Shown here piece after piece: positions 58,760 to 64,000 of a stretch of DNA of 64,000 nucleotides. Both the position numbers and the translations under genes were made by a program. The stretch spans positions 2,728,001 through 2,792,000 of the forward strand of contig JADJRK010000001.1 in the NCBI GenBank assembly GCA_016712285.1, read 5' to 3'. The DNA is from Planctomycetota bacterium. GTDB taxonomy: Bacteria > Planctomycetota > UBA8742 > UBA2392. The notes under the pieces are model-generated. The model ran no database searches. It saw only the letters and a program-made list of their open reading frames with translations, and was not told the DNA's origin. Each line of letters begins with the position of its first letter. Positions within the stretch are counted from its first letter, which is position 1.

Positions 58760-59860
58760 TCAGGTCAGGTCAAAGGTTGCGGGCACGCCGGTGACGATGG
58801 CGGCTGCAACGATGTCGCTGTCGATCAGGTAGTGGCCCAAGCCGTCTTTCTTGAAATCAAACAGCAGGACGGTCCAGGTGCCGGCCGACGGCTCACCCAG
58901 GAACGGGAAGCTGTTGCCGATAGCAGTATCGGACTGGTTCATCGAGAAGACGTAGCGAGTCTGCTTGTCGTTCGTGGAGCTGGTCGGGTCGGACACACTA
59001 CCCGCCGACGGCACTTCCTTGACACTGGGGCACCACCAGCCGCCTGAGGGCGAGATGATGTAGAAGAACATCTCGGTGGTGGGGTCGCCGGCAAAGTTGG
59101 AGCGGATGGTCCAGCTGAAAGTAAGGCCGGTGACAGCGAACGAGTTGGTGATGGTGAAGGGCAGGATCAGCGGTTTGTTGGCACCGATATGCCCGAGGTC
59201 AAACGGAACGCGCGGGGCAACGAACTCAGGCAGGCGAGCGCCGTACATGCCGGAAACCAGCGGCAGCGGCGAGGATTCGCTGCCGAAGGTGGAGCCGGCG
59301 GGCAACCCGAGGTTCAGGCGCAAGGTGGCATTGCGAAGAATGCAGCGGCCGTCTTCGTCCTCAATTGGGTCACGCAACTGGATTTCCCATTCGCCGTCGG
59401 ACGACGTGCCGTCGAACTCAACGGCGAAGTGAACTTCCGCATTCAAGTCAACAATCGCGCTATCGCCGGCACCCGAAACGAACGACACTTCAGTCCAAGC
59501 TGAGGCGGTGCCGTCTGGCGCAATCACTTTCACCCGAATGTCGGGGTGGCTTTCGCTTTCCTGGGCGGGCGGAAGCATGTACAGCCGGATGCGCACGTCG
59601 TTGACGACTTCGCCGCCGCCCATGCCGAAGTTCATGGACAACTCCTGGTCGTCGAACTCGTCGCCCTCAGGAATCTTGATGGCCGTCATTTCGGACGGAA
59701 ACGTCAACGTATCGTAATAGTGCCTCAGCAGCGGGTTGGCCGCCGGCGCCCGGTCGGGCAGGCGCTTCTTTTCCTTTTCGTGGTCCCAGGGCACGTCGCA
59801 CGCGGCGACAGCCAGGATGCCGGTAAGCAGCGCCAGCAGGATCAGACGGTCTTTGATCAT
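58760..59860 (-). CDS. Lipoprotein with two P-domain-like beta-sandwiches
   Basis: A 366-residue predicted lipoprotein. I start at 59860 because MIKDRLILLALLTGILAVAA-C is a signal peptide with lipobox VAAC. Two similar beta-sandwich domains follow. The first (about 60-190) has VVNDVRIRLYML, HPDIRVKVIAPDGT and GEWEIQLRDPIEDEDGRCIL. The second (about 215-360) has FAVTGLTFSWTIRSNF, MFFYIISPSGG and AGTWTVLLFDFKKDGLGHYL. This is the pattern of proprotein-convertase P domains (P/Homo B), which normally follow a subtilisin-like protease; here no protease is present. Probably a surface-exposed adhesion or binding protein. Confidence 0.85.
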   Translation of the reverse strand: MIKDRLILLALLTGILAVAACDVPWDHEKEKKRLPDRAPAANPLLRHYYDTLTFPSEMTAIKIPEGDEFDDQELSMNFGMGGGEVVNDVRIRLYMLPPAQESESHPDIRVKVIAPDGTASAWTEVSFVSGAGDSAIVDLNAEVHFAVEFDGTSSDGEWEIQLRDPIEDEDGRCILRNATLRLNLGLPAGSTFGSESSPLPLVSGMYGARLPEFVAPRVPFDLGHIGANKPLILPFTITNSFAVTGLTFSWTIRSNFAGDPTTEMFFYIISPSGGWWCPSVKEVPSAGSVSDPTSSTNDKQTRYVFSMNQSDTAIGNSFPFLGEPSAGTWTVLLFDFKKDGLGHYLIDSDIVAAAIVTGVPATFDLT

Positions 59861-59965
59861 CGTGTCCCCCAACATGCGTGTGGAATGAGGTTTACGAAGT
59901 TACCCCGGAGCGGGGCGTGGGTCAACGTGTCACGGCCATCTTCGTGTGTGGACAACTGTCAAATG

Positions 59966-60080
59966 GAGAGCGCCCCTCTCCAGCTGCCGGTGTCAGGTCG
60001 CCGACTTTGCACGGTGGTCGCTCACATACACCGTGCTCTGGTCCGGCTTCCTGCCCCGACAACTGGAGAGGGGCGCGCTC
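59966..60080. repeat. Nested intergenic inverted repeat
   Basis: GAGCGCCCCTCTCCAGCTGC (59968 on) is complementary, with few mismatches, to the segment ending CTGGAGAGGGGCGCGCTC (60080). Inside, GCACGGTG (60009-60016) pairs with CACCGTGC (60029-60036) over a 12-base loop. It lies in the 414-base gene-free stretch 59861-60274 upstream of the P-domain lipoprotein gene. Confidence 0.75.
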
Positions 60081-60083
60081 GTC

Positions 60084-60114
60084 GCTCAGGGGACAGGGGG
60101 GCTGTCCCCTGAGC
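60084..60114. repeat. Perfect 13-bp hairpin
   Basis: GCTCAGGGGACAG pairs perfectly with CTGTCCCCTGAGC around a loop of five G residues. The rest of the gene-free stretch (60115-60274) shows only a short AT-richer patch near 60150-60240 and no clear gene or promoter. Confidence 0.75.
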
Positions 60115-60274
60115 GTGCTGCCCTGTTGCTCGGAACACTCAAACAATACCCCACGTAATGAAAATGGCAAGAAGAATCCGCCCTTTTGATAGAAAGTGCG
60201 ACTGTACGATGATCGCAACTAATGCACTTTGCAGTAATCTGACCAACCAGCGCGTTGCGCGCCATGGGCCTGAA

Positions 60275-61147
60275 TCACGCGATTACCTTCAAAGACAAGT
60301 CCAAGGCGGGTGCGGAGTGAGTCAGCGCCCCGATGCTGATGCGCTCTACCCCGGTCTCGGCGTAAGGTTTTACGGTGTCGAGTGTCACCCCGCCCGAGAT
60401 CTCGAGCTGGCACTTCTTTACATCTTCGTCCCGGGTGCCGCGCAGTTTCACCACCGCCCGGATGTCATCCAGGCTGAAATCGTCAAGCATGACGATGTCG
60501 GCGCCCGCTTTCATCGCTTCCTGCGCCTGCTCAATGCTTTCGGCTTCTGCCGTGAGGCGCTTGCCCGGGTGCTTGTCGCGCAGCCGCTGAATTGCCTCAG
60601 CCAGCGACAGCCCGCTAAGCCGCAGGTGGTTTTCCTTGATCATCATTTCGTCGTACAGGCCCATGCGGTGGTTGGCGCCGCCGCCGCAGGAGACCGCGTA
60701 CTTTTCGAAGGCGCGCAAGCCGGGCGTGGTCTTGCGGGTATCGAAGATCATCGCGCGCGTGCCCTCGACCAGGTCAACAAAGCGCCCGGTGAGCGTGGCC
60801 ACGCCGCTTAACCGCTGGATCAGGTTCAGTGCGCTGCGCTCGCCGGCGACCAGCGCCGTCTGGGCCGCCGTGACCCGCGCCGCGATTGCGCCCTCGCGCA
60901 GGCGGTCGCCGTCTATGGCCTCGTACGTGACTTCTGCGTCCGGGTCGAGCTTGTGGAAAATGACTTCCAGCCACTGCACGCCCGCGAGCACGCCGTCGCG
61001 CTTGACCTTGAGCTCGGCGCTGGCGCGCTTGCCGGCATCCAGCAGCGTCCCGCCCGTGAGGTCGCCCGTGCCCAGGTCTTCGTGCAGCGCGAACTCGGCC
61101 CACTTGTCGGCCAGCATGAGCAGCGTGTCGTCCATGTAGTGGCGCAT
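60275..61147 (-). CDS. nadC: Nicotinate-nucleotide pyrophosphorylase (carboxylating)
   Basis: Quinolinate phosphoribosyltransferase of NAD synthesis. It has 290 residues from ATG 61147; ATG 61135 is a close alternative. The family blocks are intact: HEDLGTGDLTGGTL, GERSALNLIQRLSGVAT, IFDTRKTTPGLRAFEKYAV, CGGGANHRMGLYDEMMIKEN (the substrate-binding RTTPG.R and HR..L...ikdNH elements), MLDDFSL, and LEISGGVTLDTV, ending GVERISIGALTHSAPALDLSL. Normal length. nadA and nadB are not in the window. It follows TPR paralog 3 by 38 bases on the same strand. Confidence 0.96.
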   Translation of the reverse strand: MRHYMDDTLLMLADKWAEFALHEDLGTGDLTGGTLLDAGKRASAELKVKRDGVLAGVQWLEVIFHKLDPDAEVTYEAIDGDRLREGAIAARVTAAQTALVAGERSALNLIQRLSGVATLTGRFVDLVEGTRAMIFDTRKTTPGLRAFEKYAVSCGGGANHRMGLYDEMMIKENHLRLSGLSLAEAIQRLRDKHPGKRLTAEAESIEQAQEAMKAGADIVMLDDFSLDDIRAVVKLRGTRDEDVKKCQLEISGGVTLDTVKPYAETGVERISIGALTHSAPALDLSLKVIA

Positions 61148-61185
61148 GCCGACTGATTAACCTGAGGGCGCCGAATTTGAAAGCG

Positions 61186-62703
61186 TCAGTCAATCCACGC
61201 CGGCGGCGCTACTGATGCGCGCGCGCAGGCTTGGCGAAACGTTGCCCGTTTGCGCCCCGGCGCCAGTGGGTCCTTCAACTGGTGCAGGATCGCGACCCCC
61301 TGGTCCCACGCTGCGCGCGCGTCCGCCTCGCGCCCCGAGATGTACAGAAACTCGCTCTGGCTGCACAGGTGCAGGCCCTCGAACCGGCGATTGCCGACCT
61401 CGCGGTGGATTGCCAGTGCCGCCGCGTACATGCCAGGCACTTCCGCGTTGCCGGTAGCGCTGAGCAGCGATGCCAGGTTACCCAGCAGCACACCTTCGGT
61501 GCGGCGATTGGCGACTGCGCGGGACAGGTCCAGCGCCGCGCGCAGCACCGACTCAGCTTCTGCCATGCGCCCGGCAGACCGGTGGATACCGGCAAGGTTG
61601 CCCATGTAGATGGACTCGTTGAGGCGGTCGCCGATCTCACGAAACATCTCCAGGGCCTGCGTCATCGCCTGCAGGCTCTGCTCAAGTTTTCCGTCCTCTT
61701 CATACATGCCCGACAGGTTGGCAAGGCTGATCGCCTCGCTGCGCCGCAGCCCGAGTTCGCGGTGCCTTCTGAGCGCGCTTGCGTAGGCATGCTCAGCCTG
61801 CGCGCGGCGGCCGGTGTCGCGATACAACGTGCCGAGGTTGTTCATGACCACGGGCTCGTGGTGCGATGCGCCGAGTCGCCGCGTAAGTTCAAGCGCCGCC
61901 AGGTAGGCGTCTTCCGCTTGGCGCACGCGCCCGGTCTCAAGGTACAGGTTGGCAAGGTTTCCGAGTGTTGCGCATTCGCTGGCCAGGTCTCCATGCCGAC
62001 GGTGAATGGCCAACGCCTGGCCAAACGATTCTTCTGCCTCTGTGACGCGCCCTTCTACCTTCTGCAACACCGCAAAGGCTGTGAGGGCGCGGCCCTCTTC
62101 TAATTCGTCGCCGCTTGCGCGGATGCTTGCAAGCCCTGACTCAAACTCGGAAGCGGCTTCTGCCAGTCGGCCCATTTGCCGCAAGATCGCCGCCACGTCG
62201 ACGCGCGCCTTGCCCGCGTTCCGGGGCGAGGCGTGCTCCAGTGCTCTACGCCGCAAGGCCAGCGCCTGCTCCATCGCGCCCATCCGCTCATGCACCGTCG
62301 CCGAGCTTCCCAGGCAGGCGCATAGATCGTCGCCAGCGCTGATGGCGGCCAGCGCATCCCAGGCGCGGATGGCCTCCTGGTTCCGGTAATGGCTCATGGC
62401 GAAGTCCGCCGCACGGTGAAGGTACAGGGCCGCGACTTGCTGCAGTGCGCTGGTGTCGGCCCCGTCTGCCGTGCCGGCAAGGCGAGCGTGCTCGGCCAGC
62501 TCGATGGCCCACGGGTCGATCGGGTGGTGTGCGACACTCTGGCCGTCGCGAATTTCGGCCCGCGGTGGCCGGCCATGCATCGCCTCCATGACGTCGATGG
62601 CCAGCTTGTGAAGACTGGCCCGGTGCCCCGGCAATTGCAGCGAGTACGCGGCGTCGCGCACCATCGCATGCTGAAACACGTACGCATCTTCGGCGTGCGC
62701 CAT
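61186..62703 (-). CDS. TPR protein beginning with a STAND-ATPase C-terminal motif (paralog 3 of 3)
   Basis: A 505-residue protein starting MAHAEDAYVFQHAMVRDAAY, the same opening as paralogs 1 and 2. About ten TPR units follow (AMEQALALRRRALEHASPRN, TEAEESFGQALAIHRRHGD, RQAEDAYLAALELTRRLGAS, AQAEHAYASALRRHRELGLR, AEAESVLRAALDLSRAVAN). The repeats are of the MalT/Kinesin-light-chain-like type used for binding protein partners. No ATPase domain precedes it: the upstream gene ends 31 bases before. Probably cotranscribed with the lipoprotein gene upstream and nadC downstream. Confidence 0.87.
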   Translation of the reverse strand: MAHAEDAYVFQHAMVRDAAYSLQLPGHRASLHKLAIDVMEAMHGRPPRAEIRDGQSVAHHPIDPWAIELAEHARLAGTADGADTSALQQVAALYLHRAADFAMSHYRNQEAIRAWDALAAISAGDDLCACLGSSATVHERMGAMEQALALRRRALEHASPRNAGKARVDVAAILRQMGRLAEAASEFESGLASIRASGDELEEGRALTAFAVLQKVEGRVTEAEESFGQALAIHRRHGDLASECATLGNLANLYLETGRVRQAEDAYLAALELTRRLGASHHEPVVMNNLGTLYRDTGRRAQAEHAYASALRRHRELGLRRSEAISLANLSGMYEEDGKLEQSLQAMTQALEMFREIGDRLNESIYMGNLAGIHRSAGRMAEAESVLRAALDLSRAVANRRTEGVLLGNLASLLSATGNAEVPGMYAAALAIHREVGNRRFEGLHLCSQSEFLYISGREADARAAWDQGVAILHQLKDPLAPGRKRATFRQACARASVAPPAWID

Positions 62704-62734
62704 CGGCGCATGATACGGAAGTTCGCGCGGCTGC

Positions 62735-63253
62735 TCAGCCCCTTGATACGGATGCGCGCTGGATCAGCTCGTCGTACTTGCGTTTGAGCTCGGTCGGCAA
62801 TGGCGCTGTGCCCAAGCGGTTGCTCAGCAGGTTGATCGCGTCCTGGTTGCGGCCCAGTGCGACATACTCGACCGCCATTTCATAGCGCAACCACGCCAGC
62901 AACTCATCGTCGCCTTCCACGGCATGATAGCCGCGCTCAAACCAGTCCAGCGCATCCTGGTGCAGGGCCTTGGCCGCCAGCGCCGTGGCAAAGCGGCGCG
63001 CGCCCAATGCACTGCGCGTGCGAGTGCCCCACAGGCTTGACATGAAGCGCAGGTCGCGTTCGTCGCCATCGGCGGCGGTTTTGGCTGCACCTTCGCCGAT
63101 GCTGGCCTGCTCATGGCCAAGGCGGTCGTACAGCCGTGTCAGCTCGGACTGGCGCGACGGTGTCGGCGGCAGCATTTCGTCGGGCGGTTCCTGTGTGCCC
63201 GCGCAGGACGCGAGCAACAGCACAAGAAGCAACATGCCAAGGCTGGTCTTCAC
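62735..63253 (-). CDS. Small TPR-type lipoprotein
   Basis: A 172-residue predicted lipoprotein. The GTG at 63253 is chosen because it gives (M)KTSLGMLLLVLLLASC-AG, a signal peptide with lipobox LASC, with AAAAGGG upstream; the longer frame to 63382 lacks any signal. After a Pro-rich spacer the rest is helical with TPR-like pairs (AKALHQDALDWFERGYHA, YEMAVEYVALGRNQDAINLL). Resembles small lipoproteins that bind partners in the envelope (NlpI- or PilF-like in size only). Followed by TPR paralog 3 after 31 bases. Function unknown. Confidence 0.78.
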   Translation of the reverse strand: MKTSLGMLLLVLLLASCAGTQEPPDEMLPPTPSRQSELTRLYDRLGHEQASIGEGAAKTAADGDERDLRFMSSLWGTRTRSALGARRFATALAAKALHQDALDWFERGYHAVEGDDELLAWLRYEMAVEYVALGRNQDAINLLSNRLGTAPLPTELKRKYDELIQRASVSRG

Positions 63254-63327
63254 TGGGGCCCTTTTCGAACTCGTTCGCTTGTCATGTTTTACGCACAGAC
63301 GGCGGCAGGAGTCGAACGAAAGTTGCT

Positions 63328-64000
63328 TCACTTTCGTGCCTCGGCTGCGCGCCTTAGTCGCATAAGGTACGCCCAGCGGCAATGGGCATCGAACTGCTGC
63401 ATGTCTTCGAACACGTATTCGCCCGAATCCGCGCCGTGGGCAAGGGCCAGCGCCGCGCCGGGCAGCGTGGCACCCGCCGCCAGCCTGGCCAGCAATGCCA
63501 CCGCCACGTGCAGGTCACGCCCCGGGCTGGCGCTGCGGTCAATGCCCAGCACGCGCGACGCGCTGGTGATGCGCAGCCGCTCATAGGGCTTGGTGAACAC
63601 CAAATCAATCACCGTGCTGATGCGGCCAAAGCCGTCCACCTCAGGGCTTGTGCGCACGGACTTGCGTGTCAATGCAGCCGCGAGCGCGCCGGCGACGTCA
63701 GGCTCCGGCTTGTCAATCTCGGCGCGCAGCGGAAACACGCGGTCGCGGGCTTTTTCCAGTGCCTTGGCGGCGAGGCTGCGGCGGTCTTCGGCTTCGGCCA
63801 GTGCGCTTTCGTCTACTTTTTCGACCAGCGATGCCGCCTGCGCGTCGGCGCCGACCAGCACGCCGCCGCACACCAGCGCCAGGTCAGCCCACGGCCAGGT
63901 CTTGGGCAAGCCGGCACCGGTCAGTGACGGCGTGGACAGGCCTTCGCGATCCAGCGACACCACGGCAACATGCACCGGCTTGGGAATGATCGGCACGGCG
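63328..64000 (-). CDS. Hypothetical protein, probably cut by the window edge
   Basis: I do not recognise this protein. The frame is open from the stop at 63328 to the window edge, giving at least 222 residues; the first possible in-frame start inside is GTG at 63996, and the true start may lie outside. Visible features: a beta start VHVAVVSLDREGLSTPSL, a helical segment rich in Ala, Glu and Arg (VEKVDESALAEAEDRRSLAA), and RISTVIDLVFTKPYERLRIT. No Cys-rich or membrane segments are seen in this part, apart from a moderately hydrophobic LALVCGGVLVGA. It precedes the small lipoprotein gene by 74 bases on the same strand. Confidence 0.65.
   Translation of the reverse strand, partial: AVPIIPKPVHVAVVSLDREGLSTPSLTGAGLPKTWPWADLALVCGGVLVGADAQAASLVEKVDESALAEAEDRRSLAAKALEKARDRVFPLRAEIDKPEPDVAGALAAALTRKSVRTSPEVDGFGRISTVIDLVFTKPYERLRITSASRVLGIDRSASPGRDLHVAVALLARLAAGATLPGAALALAHGADSGEYVFEDMQQFDAHCRWAYLMRLRRAAEARK

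Overview
This GC-rich window reads as chromosomal DNA of a planctomycete-like bacterium (Planctomycetota). The main reasons are the DUF1549/DUF1553 (PSCyt2/PSD1-type) protein at 48867-50720, the many secreted or lipid-anchored proteins with TPR, HEAT, squalene-cyclase-type and P-domain modules, the style of the valyl-tRNA synthetase, and intergenic spaces filled with self-complementary word repeats. I found no phage, insertion sequence, CRISPR array or canonical tRNA. The one stable RNA gene I can support is tmRNA (42801-43152). The assignment is by protein style only; no marker phylogeny was possible.

Left part (1-14.1 kb): the 5' portion of valS, two tandem paralogous lipoproteins (one fused to a squalene-cyclase-like toroid), and a small rhodanese gene at 4879-5205. 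Two in-frame UGA codons in the rhodanese gene sit exactly where the catalytic-loop cysteines belong, so I read it as a two-selenocysteine selenoprotein. Then come a ferredoxin, trmB, a coiled-coil lipoprotein, an S41 protease, a YbhN-type membrane protein with a VWA protein, and an EF-G paralog.

Middle part (14.1-35 kb): a long minus-strand series with a PII protein translationally coupled to an ImpE-like TPR protein, a membrane protein, PrkA kinase, an MscS-type channel, PTS enzyme I, a zinc-ribbon protein and a YkgJ-type CxxC protein. It is followed by a thioesterase, the first of three related TPR proteins, folD, a PQQ-type beta-propeller, divergent pilC (with a four-helix insertion) and pilT, and a cysteine desulfurase.

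Right part (35-64 kb): two giant secreted TPR/transglutaminase-like proteins in tandem, the second lacking the catalytic Cys; tmRNA; DUF2461, VOC, a CopA-type ATPase and GNAT genes bracketed by short duplicated tails; RidA plus HAD; the planctomycete DUF1549 protein; meaB; two more TPR paralogs; a HEAT protein; a BshB1-like deacetylase; a BtuF-like receptor without a signal peptide; a P-domain lipoprotein; and nadC.

Most longer intergenic spaces hold long imperfect hairpins whose arms are built from short repeated words, a different word at each site. The strongest leads are the UGA-recoded rhodanese, the three TPR proteins that all begin at a motif normally found at the end of a STAND-type ATPase, and these word-repeat hairpins.
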